From: Streptomyces cadmiisoli
Lineage (GTDB): Bacteria > Actinomycetota > Actinomycetes > Streptomycetales > Streptomycetaceae
Reading direction: 5' to 3'
Assembly: GCF_003261055.1 (NCBI RefSeq)
Contig: NZ_CP030073.1
Coordinates: forward strand, 3,844,001 to 3,908,000
DNA length: 64,000 nucleotides
Shown: positions 37,888 through 46,439 of the stretch, piece by piece
Position numbering within the stretch: the first letter of the stretch is position 1
How the letters are laid out: every line of letters starts with the position of its first letter
Program-made: the position numbers and the translations under genes
The notes under the pieces: model-generated
What the model was told of the DNA's origin: nothing
The model's input: only the letters and a program-made list of their open reading frames with translations
Database searches by the model: none

Positions 37888-38029
37888 CAGGGTCGACCCC
37901 CTAGACTCCCCTGATCTTCGAGGTCGGGACCGTCGAACGCGCCCTGCGCGCCGGCTCAGGGTCGATATCAGGGTCCGTCCAGGGTCGTTCCGCCTCCCGC
38001 CGCGGCAGCTCGCCCGTCACCATGGACAC

Positions 38030-39706
38030 ATGACTGATCACCAGCACGACGCGGACGCCGCGCCCGACGCGGAGGACCCGCGCGACGCGGGCACGGCGTC
38101 CGGACCGGCGGACGCGAACGGCGCGGGTGAAAAGGCCCGCGCGCGCGAGGACGCGGGCGGACGGACGAGTGGGACCGGGGACGTGAACGGGGAGACGACG
38201 AGGGCCGCGGCCGGACCGGGGACGACCGACGGGCGGCGGGCCACCACCGACGGCACGGCACCCGCCGCCGCGAGCACGAACGAGAGCGCGGCCACCGCCG
38301 ACGGAACAGCCGCGGCCGGCGGCACAGCACGCGACGCCGCGAGCCGAGGCGCCGCCGAGACCGGCGGCACGGGCACGACCGGCGGCGCCGCCGAGACCGG
38401 CTCCGCGGCACCGGACGCCACCGCCACCAGCGAGCCGCCGCCGCGCTTCCGGCGCGACCGGCGGCACAAGACGTTCGCCGGGGTGTGCGCCGGGCTGGGC
38501 CGGCAGTGCGACATGGATCCGGTGATCTTCCGGATCACCCTGGCGGTGCTCTCCGCGACCGGCGGTCTCGGCCTGATCTTCTACGGCTTCGCCTGGCTCC
38601 TCGTCCCGTACGACGACGAGGAGGAGAACGAGGTCCGCAAGCTGCTCACCGGCCGCGTCGACGGGCAGGCGCTCACCGCGGTGCTGTTCGCGCTGGTCGG
38701 CTGCGGCGTCTTCCTGACGATGCTGAACAACGGCGGTGTGCTGACCTTCGCCGTGGTCCTGTCCCTCCTGCTGGCCGGCGCCGGGTACTGGTCGCAGCAC
38801 CGCGGCGCCCCCGACCCCGACCCGCTGGCCGCCCAGGCCGCCGCCGACGCCCCGCCGGAGGCCCAGGCGCCCCCGGTCCCCGCGGCGTACTCGTCGTGGT
38901 GGCGCGAGCCGATCGTCAAGGACGGCACGCACGTGGGCGGCACCGGCTATCTGTGGGGGCCGGGCGACTCCCGGGACCGGGACATCGCGGCGGCCGTGAA
39001 GATCGCGACGGGCACCCGCGGCAGCGCCCACGAGTACCGGGGCGCCCAGCGTCCGGCGCAACCCAGACCGCGCGGACCCCGCTGGATAGGCGGCTGGGTG
39101 TTCCTGGCCGCCCTGCTCGCCGGTGCCCTCGCCACCCGAGAGACCTGGGACGCGCGGCCGCTCGGCACCAGTCTCCAGACGGGCCTCGCCTGCGCGCTCG
39201 CGGTGATCGGACTGGGCATCGCGGTGAGCGCGTTCCTGGGCCGCACGGGAGCGGGCTCGGTCTTCCTCGCCGTCATCACGGCCGGGCTGCTGGCCGGGGC
39301 GGCGTCCCTGCCGAAGAACATCGGCACGGAGTGGATGCGGACGACCTGGCGGCCGGCCGCGGTGGCCGACGTGGCGCCGAGGTACGAGCTGGGCAGCGGC
39401 GTCGGCACCCTGGACCTGACCCGGCTGGATCCGGGCCGGGGGCGGACCGTCTCCGCGGACGTCGAGGTGGGCGCCGGCCGCCTGCTGGTGGTCGTCCCGC
39501 CGGACGTGACGGTGAAGGCCACCATCGACGTGGGGCTGGGCGACATCCAGTTGCCGGGCGAGAAGACGCAGGACGTGGACGTGCAGCCGGGCAGGTATCA
39601 GGAAGTGACGTTGAAGCCGCCCGTGGGCGTGAAGAACGCGGGCACCGTGGAGCTGGACCTCCGGGTCGGCCTCGGACAGGTGGAGGTCAGCCGTGCTGCG
39701 TCATGA
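38030..39706 (+). CDS. PspC-domain membrane protein with LiaF-like C-terminus
   Basis: A 558-residue membrane protein. Residues 1-140 are a low-complexity Ala/Thr/Gly/Asp region. The PspC domain (about 143-205) reads FRRDRRHKTFAGVCAGLGRQ, then TM. Four or more further helices follow. The last ~130 residues are a soluble beta-rich domain (GSGVGTLDLTRL, VEVGAGRLLVVVP, VGLGDIQLPG), as in LiaF/DUF4097-type stress proteins. It is probably the accessory or target of the divergent PspC-kinase system. ATG at 38030 has only a weak site; an ATG eight bases upstream opens a three-codon frame. Confidence 0.85.
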   Translation: MTDHQHDADAAPDAEDPRDAGTASGPADANGAGEKARAREDAGGRTSGTGDVNGETTRAAAGPGTTDGRRATTDGTAPAAASTNESAATADGTAAAGGTARDAASRGAAETGGTGTTGGAAETGSAAPDATATSEPPPRFRRDRRHKTFAGVCAGLGRQCDMDPVIFRITLAVLSATGGLGLIFYGFAWLLVPYDDEEENEVRKLLTGRVDGQALTAVLFALVGCGVFLTMLNNGGVLTFAVVLSLLLAGAGYWSQHRGAPDPDPLAAQAAADAPPEAQAPPVPAAYSSWWREPIVKDGTHVGGTGYLWGPGDSRDRDIAAAVKIATGTRGSAHEYRGAQRPAQPRPRGPRWIGGWVFLAALLAGALATRETWDARPLGTSLQTGLACALAVIGLGIAVSAFLGRTGAGSVFLAVITAGLLAGAASLPKNIGTEWMRTTWRPAAVADVAPRYELGSGVGTLDLTRLDPGRGRTVSADVEVGAGRLLVVVPPDVTVKATIDVGLGDIQLPGEKTQDVDVQPGRYQEVTLKPPVGVKNAGTVELDLRVGLGQVEVSRAAS

Positions 39707-39935
39707 GTTCCAGCCCGGAAGGCTGGTCGCCGGTTTCTTCCTGGCCGCCGCGGGCGTCGTCTACGCCGGTGACGCGGGCGGCGCCTGGGAGATCCCGTGG
39801 TTCGCGCTGATCCCGATGGTGGTGGGCGGTCTCTGCCTGGCCGGGGCCGTGGGGATGCTGAGCCACGGCATACGGCGACGGCGCCGCGCCGACCGCGAGC
39901 CCCGCCCGGACACGCCTGCGGGTGTGCCCCGCTGA
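39693..39935 (+). CDS. Small two-TM membrane protein
   Basis: 80 residues, with two hydrophobic segments (about 10-27 and 35-58) and a basic, Arg-rich tail. GTG at 39693 lies six bases after GGAGG and overlaps the end of the PspC gene by 14 nt, so it is translationally coupled to it and probably works with it. No known domain. Confidence 0.8.
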   Translation: MLRHEFQPGRLVAGFFLAAAGVVYAGDAGGAWEIPWFALIPMVVGGLCLAGAVGMLSHGIRRRRRADREPRPDTPAGVPR

Positions 39936-40000
39936 TGCTCGCGGCGCCGCCGTCGGCGGGGCACCGTCAGCGCTGACGGTGGCCCGCCGCCACCGTGGCC

Positions 40001-40528
40001 CTACCGGTAGCTCCGCCGTTGCCGTCGGTCCCGCAGCGCCGCGTCCACCGAGAGGAGGGGGGCGCCGGCGAGGACGAGCGGCAGCCAGGCCATGAGGTAG
40101 ACGAGGTCGTTGCCGTAGTAGTACGGGTCGGAGGCCCAGCTGACCGTCAGCCAGAGGCTGAGGGAGATCAGTGCGCCGCCGAGGGCCGCGAGGCGGGCGA
40201 GGAGGCCGAGCAGCGTGCCGATGCCGACGGCGATCTCACCGAGGGCGATGGCGTAGCCGAAGGCGACGGGGTTCTCCAGTGCCATGTCGACCATCGCCGG
40301 AATCGCCGAGGAACCGCGGACGGTTTCCATCATGCCGCCGATCGAGCCGGCGCCCGCGTCCTTCAGGAACGCGCTGTCGGTGAGCTTGTCCAGCCCGGCG
40401 TAGATGAAGGTGACGCCGAGGAAGACCCGCAGGGGCAGCAGGGCGTAGCGGGTGGCGGTGTCCCGCCAGTCGCCGCGGCTGCCGTCCAGGTGGGGGGTGT
40501 GCGTGTCCGTACGAATACTGTGAGTCAT
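40001..40528 (-). CDS. DoxX-family membrane protein
   Basis: A 175-residue four-TM protein of the DoxX/TQO-small-subunit type: RYALLPLRVFLGVTFIYAGLDKL at the first helix, then GYAIALGEIAVGIGTLLGL and ALISLSLWLTVSWAS. DoxX proteins are linked to redox or quinone processes and, in mycobacteria, to a membrane oxidoreductase complex. The streptomycete role is not established. ATG at 40528 is preceded by GAGAGGCGG; the longer frame is not supported. Confidence 0.85.
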   Translation of the reverse strand: MTHSIRTDTHTPHLDGSRGDWRDTATRYALLPLRVFLGVTFIYAGLDKLTDSAFLKDAGAGSIGGMMETVRGSSAIPAMVDMALENPVAFGYAIALGEIAVGIGTLLGLLARLAALGGALISLSLWLTVSWASDPYYYGNDLVYLMAWLPLVLAGAPLLSVDAALRDRRQRRSYR

Positions 40529-40629
40529 CGTTGATAGCCGCCTCTCGCACGCCGTGCCGTGGCCCTCATCAGACGATACGTATGAATGACGGGGCCCGCT
40601 CATCCTCGTGCGCCGCGAATTCCGGCGAC

Positions 40630-40648
40630 GCGCCCCGATGGGGCGCGG
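40630..40648 (-). terminator. Terminator hairpin downstream of the 40678 gene
   Basis: CGCGCCCC (40630-40637) pairs with GGGGCGCG (40641-40648) around a 3-nt loop, 29 nt beyond the stop of the minus-strand membrane protein gene. Confidence 0.65.
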
Positions 40649-40677
40649 AACAAGGGGCTCTAACGGCGGCTCAGCTG

Positions 40678-41967
40678 TTACTCCGTCACATCGATCACGT
40701 ACGCGTTCGTCTCCACCCCGGCCGCGGTGACGACGCGCACCTCCACCCGTCCGGGCTCCACGTCGACGGGCACGGGCACCGTCAGCAGGCCGTCGGTGGG
40801 GTTGCTGAAGCCGCCCGCCACGGGGACGAGGGGGACGTGCACATGAACGGTGCCGATGCGTACGACCATCCGGGACAGCCGCGCGGCGCCGTCGGCGCCC
40901 GGGGGCACGAAGCCCGCGCCGCGGATCTCGATGTCCTCGCCGGTGCGGATGGGCGCGTCGAGGTCGCCCGCCTCACGCGCGCGGACGACGGACAGGACGA
41001 CCGGGCGGCCGCCCTCTGCGTACTTGCCGGCCACATAGGTGGCCGCCGACACGAGCACGACCGCCGCGAGCCCCCACGGCAGGTCGGGCAGTTGGTCGGG
41101 GCGGCGGGCCAGCCGCACCGCCGCAAAGACCAGGGCGACGGCGCCGATGACCGCGTACTGGATGTCGGCGAAGGTGCCGCGCCCCGAATCGTCCGTCAGC
41201 AGGTCGGCCGCCCTCGGCCGGTCCGCGCGGACCTTCTGGAGCCGTTGCCCGAGCACGCGCGTGCCCACGAGGCGACGCACCAGGACCGCGATGGCGCAGG
41301 TCACGGCGAGGACGGTGACCACTCCGGCGCCGCGGGCGAGTTCGAGTCCGGCGATCAGCTCGTCACGCTCGCCGGGCGCGGAGGCCGCCGCCAGCTGCCC
41401 CGCCAGCACGAGGACCGCGTAGGCGACGAACAGCACCCACAGCGCGGCCACGGCGCGGGAGGTCGACAGGCGGTTGTCCTCACCGATGACCGGGGCCAGC
41501 ACTCCGCCGCGCGTGCGGTGGAACCAGGAGGCCGCCGTCAGGGTGCCGGCCACCACCAGCGCGGCGAGCAGTCCGGCGGTACGCGCCGCCGTCCAGCCGG
41601 CGCCGATCGCGGTCAGTGCCTGCACCAGCAGCAACAGCACCACCAGCGCCCACACCGTGCAGGCCGTACGGCGCCACAGGAGCGCCAGCCAGGCGTCGCC
41701 CTCGGCCCGGCCGCGTTCGGCGACCGCCGCCGCGGACTGGGTCAGTTCGTCGGAGACCCACTGGCGGGTCGCCGAGGCGGAGTGCGCGACCGCCGCCGGC
41801 AGCCCCTGCCCGGCCGCGAACCCGTCGCGTTTCACCAGGAACTCCGCCACCGCCCGGCGGTGCCCGGTGCGGGCTCCGTGCGGGCAGTCCCCGCAGGTGC
41901 AGCCGCCACCGTGGACGCCCGCGCGCGCACTCGCGTCCGCGCCCTGTCTCGCCTCCTGCACCGCCAC
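40678..41967 (-). CDS. Polytopic membrane protein with Cys-rich N-terminus
   Basis: A 429-residue protein of unknown function. The N-terminus carries GGCTCGDCPHG (Cys-x-Cys-x-x-Cys, about 22-32), a possible metal site. Hydrophobic segments lie at about 105-125, 133-150, 170-195, 215-235 and 272-318. The C-terminal ~110 residues are a beta-rich soluble domain (VVRIGTVHVHVPLVPV, then VDVEPGRVEVRVVTAAG). The start is GTG at 41967. Monocistronic, with a terminator and no clear relation to neighbours. Confidence 0.75.
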   Translation of the reverse strand: MAVQEARQGADASARAGVHGGGCTCGDCPHGARTGHRRAVAEFLVKRDGFAAGQGLPAAVAHSASATRQWVSDELTQSAAAVAERGRAEGDAWLALLWRRTACTVWALVVLLLLVQALTAIGAGWTAARTAGLLAALVVAGTLTAASWFHRTRGGVLAPVIGEDNRLSTSRAVAALWVLFVAYAVLVLAGQLAAASAPGERDELIAGLELARGAGVVTVLAVTCAIAVLVRRLVGTRVLGQRLQKVRADRPRAADLLTDDSGRGTFADIQYAVIGAVALVFAAVRLARRPDQLPDLPWGLAAVVLVSAATYVAGKYAEGGRPVVLSVVRAREAGDLDAPIRTGEDIEIRGAGFVPPGADGAARLSRMVVRIGTVHVHVPLVPVAGGFSNPTDGLLTVPVPVDVEPGRVEVRVVTAAGVETNAYVIDVTE

Positions 41968-42257
41968 GCCCGACGCCCGCCTTCCCGCGAATCCCCGTAG
42001 AACGGAGCCGTACGTACCAGGTGTACAACTCCTGTGCGATGACAGGGCATTGTGCCCTACGCCACGCCGGGCTCGTCCGCCAGGTCTGGTCAGCGCGGGT
42101 GAAAGGGCGACCGCCGTGTTGACCCGGCCGCGAGAATTCCCGTACGGCCGGGATCATCCAGCGTGACGGCACCTGGGCCTTCGACGGCAGCGCGGTCAGG
42201 ATCACCCCTCTGCCCGGTCCGCCGGTACCGGTCTCGGTCCGCTCCTCGGACGGCACG

Positions 42258-42797
42258 GTGTCCTTCGACGGTACGCAGGTGCGGATCGACTGGAGCGAGA
42301 TCTCCGACCGGGTCAAGCGCGCGACCGGCCCGCGGATCATCGCCGTCGGTGACCTGGTCCGGGTCGAGTGGCTGCCCGACTCCGGCTCCGAGGACGGCTT
42401 TCTGCGCTTCGTGACGCGGGAGACGGCGCACTCCGAGCTGCCGCCGGAGAAGGATCCGTACGCGCTGGACCTGTGGGGCAGCGCCCGGCGCGACCTGCTC
42501 ACCGCGCTCGTCGCCGCCGCCGTCACCGCCCGTCCGCCGCGCCCGTCCACCCGTACCGGCGCCGAGCCCGAGGACCGGCCGCCCCGTCCGGCGCCCGCCG
42601 TGCCGGCGCCGCCCGCCGACCACGACGTGCTGCTGCGCAGACTGCGGGAGCCGGCCGAGCTGTACCGGGACGGGGTGCTCACGGCCGAGGAGTTCGCACG
42701 GACGAAGGCGGCCGTGCTCCGGGACTTCTGTACCCCGCCCCACGGCCGAGGTCCCGCTGCGCCTGCTACGACAGCAGGTCCGGCTCGCTGCGGCTGA
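42258..42797 (+). CDS. DUF4429/SHOCT protein, shortened and possibly decayed
   Basis: The recognisable second PH-like half of DUF4429 (VSFDGTQVRIDW, then AVGDLVRVEWLP and DPYALDLWG) is followed by a Pro-rich linker and a C-terminal SHOCT motif (LLRRLREPAELYRDGVLTAE). The same frame continues upstream to about 42144 with the typical family N-terminus (IIQRDGTWAFDGSAVRI), but the codon expected to start it is ACG. That segment then joins directly to the second half, as if about 100 residues of the first domain were lost. I list the part from GTG 42258. The last ~20 residues overlap the convergent aldolase gene. The gene may be a remnant; full-length relatives are roughly 300 residues (family knowledge). 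Confidence 0.55.
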   Translation: MSFDGTQVRIDWSEISDRVKRATGPRIIAVGDLVRVEWLPDSGSEDGFLRFVTRETAHSELPPEKDPYALDLWGSARRDLLTALVAAAVTARPPRPSTRTGAEPEDRPPRPAPAVPAPPADHDVLLRRLREPAELYRDGVLTAEEFARTKAAVLRDFCTPPHGRGPAAPATTAGPARCG

Positions 42798-43560
42798 TGT
42801 CCTGCCAGAGCGGCTGGTAGTTGATCCAGGCCACCAGGTCGCCGCCGAGTTGCTCCCGGGTCGCCACCGCCGACTTGTGGTCGATGAGCACCGGACGCCC
42901 CGCCGCCTTCGCCGTGAGCTGCACCTGGCTGGAGCGTTCCATCGACAGGAACCACCAGGCCGCGGCGTCCACCGAGTCGCCGACGGTCAGCAGTCCGTGG
43001 TTGCGCAGGACGAGCGCCTTGCGGGTGCCGAGGGCGGTGGCGATCCTGCGGCCCTCCGCGATGTCGACGGAGACGCCGGTGTAGCTGTCGTACAGGGCGT
43101 GGTCCTCGTAGAAGGCGCAGCTCTCCTGGGTGATGGGTTCGAGCAGGTCGCCGAGGGCGGACAGGGCGCGGCCGTGCACCGAGTGGCAGTGGGCGACGGC
43201 GACCACGTCCGGGCGGGCGGCGTGCACCTGGACGTGCACGGTGAACGCGGCCTGGTTGACGTGGTAGCGCCCGTCGATCACCTGCCCGTCCTGGTTGGCC
43301 AGCACCAGGTCGCTCACGGTGACGTGCTTGAAGGGCATCCCGAACGGATTGACCCAGAAGCAGTCGGTGTGCTCCGGATCGCGTGCGGTGATGTGCCCGG
43401 AGACACCGTCCTCGAAGCCGAGGCGCCCGAAGATCCGCAGCGCGCCCGCGAGCCGTTCCTTGCGGTGCCGGCGTTCCTCGTCGACCGACTCGTACATCGG
43501 CGGCATCGCGAACTGGAGCCGGTCGGTGGGCAGGGGCTGGAGCGGGTTGAGCGCGGACAT
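42766..43560 (-). CDS. Class II aldolase/adducin family protein
   Basis: A 264-residue zinc-dependent aldolase-like protein. Metal ligands are likely in AVAHCHSVHG (paired His) and LRNHGLLTVG (third His); the N-terminal FGFEDGVSGHITAR-type glycine-rich segment (LGFEDGVSGHITARDP) binds the substrate phosphate in fuculose-phosphate aldolases. Residues 31-41 include MYESVDEERRHRKERL, typical of the actinobacterial class II aldolase/decarboxylase subgroup. The substrate is unknown. ATG at 43560 is five bases from GGAGG; a longer frame exists without support. Confidence 0.88.
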   Translation of the reverse strand: MSALNPLQPLPTDRLQFAMPPMYESVDEERRHRKERLAGALRIFGRLGFEDGVSGHITARDPEHTDCFWVNPFGMPFKHVTVSDLVLANQDGQVIDGRYHVNQAAFTVHVQVHAARPDVVAVAHCHSVHGRALSALGDLLEPITQESCAFYEDHALYDSYTGVSVDIAEGRRIATALGTRKALVLRNHGLLTVGDSVDAAAWWFLSMERSSQVQLTAKAAGRPVLIDHKSAVATREQLGGDLVAWINYQPLWQDISRSEPDLLS

Positions 43561-43686
43561 CGGTCCTCCGGCGCTGGGTTCCGGTACGGAGCGGAAGTTA
43601 CCGGCGGTCAGCGCAGGAGAACAGGGCTTCGGCGACATGTCTGAATCACGACAGCAGATGTCCGGTTTCGGCGGCACACTCGCCGT

Positions 43687-44160
43687 ATGGCAGCAAACTG
43701 GGCAACTTTCGTCGCCGCCGAACCGGACTTCGCCAAGACCGTCGAGGACCGTTTCGGCGCCTTCACCCACCACGTCCTCGCCACCCTGCGCAGGGACGGC
43801 TCACCGCGCACCACCGGTCTGGAGGTGCGGTTCCTGGACGGCGAGCTGTGGCTCGGCATGATGCCGGACTCCCTCAAGGCGCTCGACCTGCGCCGTGACC
43901 CGCGCTTCGCCCTGATGGCGAACCCCGGTGAGGGTACGGCGATGGGCGGCGGTGACGTCCGGATCGCCGGGCGGGCCGTCGAGGTCGACGATCCGCGGAC
44001 CAAGCGCGCCTACGGCGAAGAGGTGGAACCGCCGGAGCCGTTCCACCTCTTCCGCACCGAGTTGACGGAGGTCGTGAGGACCGGCGTCGAGGACGAGACG
44101 TATCTGGTCGTCCAGGTCTGGAAGCCCGGAGAGCCGGTGCGCACTCTCAAACGGACCTGA
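43687..44160 (+). CDS. Pyridoxamine 5'-phosphate oxidase-like (FMN/F420-type) protein
   Basis: A 157-residue split-barrel flavin- or F420-binding protein. The fold's signature elements are THHVLATLRRDGSPRTTGLEV in the first strand pair, LWLGMMPDSLKALDLRRDPR and DVRIAGRAVEVDD. Such proteins reduce small substrates or bind FMN/F420, and the specific reaction is not evident. ATG at 43687 has no ribosome site; a CACACT box seven bases before it suggests a leaderless message. It converges on guaA with 23 nt between the stops. Confidence 0.85.
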   Translation: MAANWATFVAAEPDFAKTVEDRFGAFTHHVLATLRRDGSPRTTGLEVRFLDGELWLGMMPDSLKALDLRRDPRFALMANPGEGTAMGGGDVRIAGRAVEVDDPRTKRAYGEEVEPPEPFHLFRTELTEVVRTGVEDETYLVVQVWKPGEPVRTLKRT

Positions 44161-44183
44161 CCCCGCGGCGGGGGCCTACCGGC

Positions 44184-45758
44184 CTACTCCCACTCGATGG
44201 TCCCCGGCGGCTTCGAGGTCACGTCGAGGACGACCCGGTTGACGTCGCGCACCTCGTTGGTGATCCGGGTCGAGATCCTCGCGAGGACGTCGTACGGCAG
44301 TCGGGACCAGTCGGCCGTCATGGCGTCCTCGGAGGAGACCGGGCGCAGCACGATCGGGTGGCCGTAGGTGCGGCCGTCGCCCTGGACGCCGACGCTGCGG
44401 ACGTCCGCGAGCAGCACCACGGGGCACTGCCAGATGTCCCGGTCGAGGCCGGCCACCGTCAGCTCCTCACGGGCGATGGCGTCGGCCTCGCGCAGCAGGT
44501 CCAGGCGCTCCTTGGTGACCTCGCCGACGATACGGATGCCCAGGCCGGGGCCTGGGAACGGCTGGCGCTGGACGATCTCCTCCGGCAGGCCGAGCTCCTG
44601 GCCGACCATCCGGACCTCGTCCTTGAACAGCTTGCGCAGCGGCTCGACGAGCTGGAACTCCAGGTCCTCGGGGAGGCCGCCGACGTTGTGGTGGGACTTG
44701 ATGTTGGCGGTGCCGGTGCCGCCGCCGGACTCGACCACGTCGGGGTACAGGGTGCCCTGGACGAGGAACTCGACGGCGGGGCCCTCGTCGGCGACGATCT
44801 CGGCCTGCGCCTGCTCGAAGACCCGGATGAACTCCCGGCCGATGATCTTCCGCTTCTCCTCGGGGTCGCTGACCCCGGCGAGCGCCTCGAGGAACCGCTC
44901 CTCGGCGTCGACCACCTTCAGCTGGACGCCGGTCGCGGCGACGAAGTCCTTCTCGACCTGCTCGGTCTCACCCTTGCGCATCAGGCCGTGGTCGACGTAC
45001 ACGCAGGTCAGCTGGGAGCCGATGGCCTTCTGGACGAGGGCGGCGGCGACGGCGGAGTCCACGCCGCCGGACAGGCCGCAGATGGCGCGCTTGTCGCCGA
45101 CCTGCTCGCGGATCGCCTGGACCTGCTCGTCGATGACGTTGCCGGTCGTCCAGGACGGGGTCAGGCCCGCGCCGCGGTAGAGGAAGTGCTCCAGGACCTG
45201 CTGGCCGTGCGTGGAGTGCATGACCTCGGGGTGGTACTGGACGCCGTACAGCTTCTTCTCGTCGTTCTCGAAGGCGGCGACCGGGACGACGTCGGTGGAC
45301 GCCGTGACGGTGAAGCCCTCGGGGGCGGCGGAGCAGGCGTCGCCGTGCGACATCCACACGGCCTGCTCGGCCGGGGTGCCCTCGAAGAGGGTGGAGGAGG
45401 ACTTGGCGACGTGCAGGCCGGTCCGGCCGTACTCGCGGGCACCGGTGTTGTCGACGGTGCCGCCGAGGACCTGGGCCATCAGCTGGAAGCCGTAGCACAT
45501 GCCGAAGACGGGGACGCCGGACTCGAAGATCGCGCTGCCCAGGCGCGGCGCGCCCGCCTCGTAGACGGACGAGGGGCCGCCGGAGAGGATGATCGCCGCC
45601 GGGTTCTTGGCGAGCATCTCCTCGACCGGCATCGTGCTCGGCACGATCTCGCTGTAGACCCGGGCCTCGCGGACGCGTCGGGCGATGAGCTGGGCGTACT
45701 GCGCACCGAAGTCGACGACCAGAACGGTGTCGGGGGCGGCGGGGGTCGCTGATGACAC
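44184..45758 (-). CDS. guaA: GMP synthase (glutamine-hydrolysing)
   Basis: Converts XMP, ATP and glutamine to GMP, the final step of guanine nucleotide synthesis. The 524-residue product has a class I glutamine amidotransferase domain (Cys88 in GMCYGFQLM, catalytic YHPEV His and Glu), an ATP pyrophosphatase domain (PP-loop [12 protein letters not shown]) and a C-terminal dimerisation domain ending in GTIEWE. I start at GTG 45758 ([18 protein letters not shown]), six or seven bases after GGAAGG; the frame continues upstream without homology. It is divergent from the Phe leader and chorismate mutase unit. Confidence 0.97.
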   Translation of the reverse strand: MSSATPAAPDTVLVVDFGAQYAQLIARRVREARVYSEIVPSTMPVEEMLAKNPAAIILSGGPSSVYEAGAPRLGSAIFESGVPVFGMCYGFQLMAQVLGGTVDNTGAREYGRTGLHVAKSSSTLFEGTPAEQAVWMSHGDACSAAPEGFTVTASTDVVPVAAFENDEKKLYGVQYHPEVMHSTHGQQVLEHFLYRGAGLTPSWTTGNVIDEQVQAIREQVGDKRAICGLSGGVDSAVAAALVQKAIGSQLTCVYVDHGLMRKGETEQVEKDFVAATGVQLKVVDAEERFLEALAGVSDPEEKRKIIGREFIRVFEQAQAEIVADEGPAVEFLVQGTLYPDVVESGGGTGTANIKSHHNVGGLPEDLEFQLVEPLRKLFKDEVRMVGQELGLPEEIVQRQPFPGPGLGIRIVGEVTKERLDLLREADAIAREELTVAGLDRDIWQCPVVLLADVRSVGVQGDGRTYGHPIVLRPVSSEDAMTADWSRLPYDVLARISTRITNEVRDVNRVVLDVTSKPPGTIEWE

Positions 45759-45849
45759 GGGTTGCCTTCCGGCGGCTTGTGAAGGGGCTGTGGGACCGAT
45801 TCTAACGGGGCTGCCGCGCCCGGCTCCCGTCTCACGATGCAACCCGGTG

Positions 45850-45878
45850 TGGACCGTCACCTCCGGTCACGGCATACT
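45850..45878 (+). promoter_or_regulatory. Promoter of the Phe leader transcript
   Basis: TGGACC (45850-45855), 17 nt, then CATACT (45873-45878). The transcript start is expected at about 45884-45886, at the leader ATG itself. The -35 lies inside GTGTGGACCGTCAC (45847-45860), which fits the Crp-like GTG-N6-GNCAC pattern. Confidence 0.5.
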
Positions 45879-45884
45879 GACCAC

Positions 45885-45956
45885 ATGTTCATGCGCTCGA
45901 CCTTCGTCTTTACCTATGGCACCCGGCCCGCCGGCTGCCATGGTCGTGACGCTTGA
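45885..45956 (+). CDS. Phe-rich leader peptide of the chorismate mutase attenuator
   Basis: A 23-codon frame, ATG at 45885 to TGA at 45954-45956, reading MFMRSTFVFTYGTRPAGCHG then RDA. It contains three Phe (2, 7, 9) and a Tyr (11) near the start, as expected for a leader that senses Phe-tRNA charging. It has no ribosome site but lies at the predicted transcript start, so it is probably leaderless. An alternative start is ATG at 45891. It is followed 19 nt later by a strong terminator hairpin and then by the chorismate mutase gene. Confidence 0.75.
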   Translation: MFMRSTFVFTYGTRPAGCHGRDA

Positions 45957-45975
45957 ACCACTGACAAGCGACTTC

Positions 45976-46017
45976 CCAGGCGCCCCGGGCCGACAAGGTC
46001 CGGGGCGCCTGGTTTTT
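45976..46017 (+). terminator. Attenuator upstream of the chorismate mutase gene
   Basis: A perfect 13-bp stem, CCAGGCGCCCCGG (45976-45988) with CCGGGGCGCCTGG (46000-46012), an 11-nt loop, then TTTTT (46013-46017): a textbook intrinsic terminator placed 57 nt before the structural gene. A competing hairpin, CGCTTG (45950-45955) with CAAGCG (45965-45970), spans the leader stop codon. Ribosome stalling at the Phe codons could favour readthrough. Confidence 0.85.
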
Positions 46018-46074
46018 CTCCGGATCCTGTCGCTCCGGGGCGGCCCCACCACCGTCCAGTGAGGAGCCCCCGAC

Positions 46075-46368
46075 ATGACCGCGACCGCAGCGGAGAAGAC
46101 CGGAGCGCACACGCCCGAGGCCGTCGACGTGATCACCGGCGCGCGTGAGCGCATCGACGCGCTCGACGACCGGATCATCGGCCTGATCCAGGAACGGATG
46201 GCCGTCTCGGCCGTGATCCAGGAGGCCCGGATCACCTCCGGCGGGCGCCGGGTCAACCTGTCCCGGGAGATGGAGATCCTCGGCCACTACCGCGAGGCGC
46301 TGGGCAAGCCGGGCACCGCGCTCGCGATGACCCTGCTGGAACTGTGCCGCGGGCGCATCGGGGGCTGA
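46075..46368 (+). CDS. Chorismate mutase (AroQ class)
   Basis: A 97-residue all-helical chorismate mutase that converts chorismate to prephenate, the branch point to Phe and Tyr. The AroQ pattern is clear: ARERIDALDDRIIGLIQERM in helix 1 with the active-site Arg, then a second helix beginning GGRRVNLSREMEIL with Arg and a final Arg/Gln-type segment (ALAMTLLELCRGRI). ATG at 46075 follows GAGGAG. The Phe-rich leader and attenuator upstream indicate control by phenylalanine supply. A hairpin at 46392-46433 ends the unit. Confidence 0.93.
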   Translation: MTATAAEKTGAHTPEAVDVITGARERIDALDDRIIGLIQERMAVSAVIQEARITSGGRRVNLSREMEILGHYREALGKPGTALAMTLLELCRGRIGG

Positions 46369-46391
46369 ATCGGCGTTCCGTGTACGTACGT

Positions 46392-46433
46392 GCGCATGAC
46401 CCCTCACCCGTACGGCGCGTGACCGTCATGCGC
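46392..46433 (+). terminator. Hairpin after the chorismate mutase gene
   Basis: GCGCATGAC (46392-46400) pairs perfectly with GTCATGCGC (46425-46433) across a 24-nt loop, starting 24 nt after the stop codon. Confidence 0.5.
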
Positions 46434-46439
46434 GAGCCT

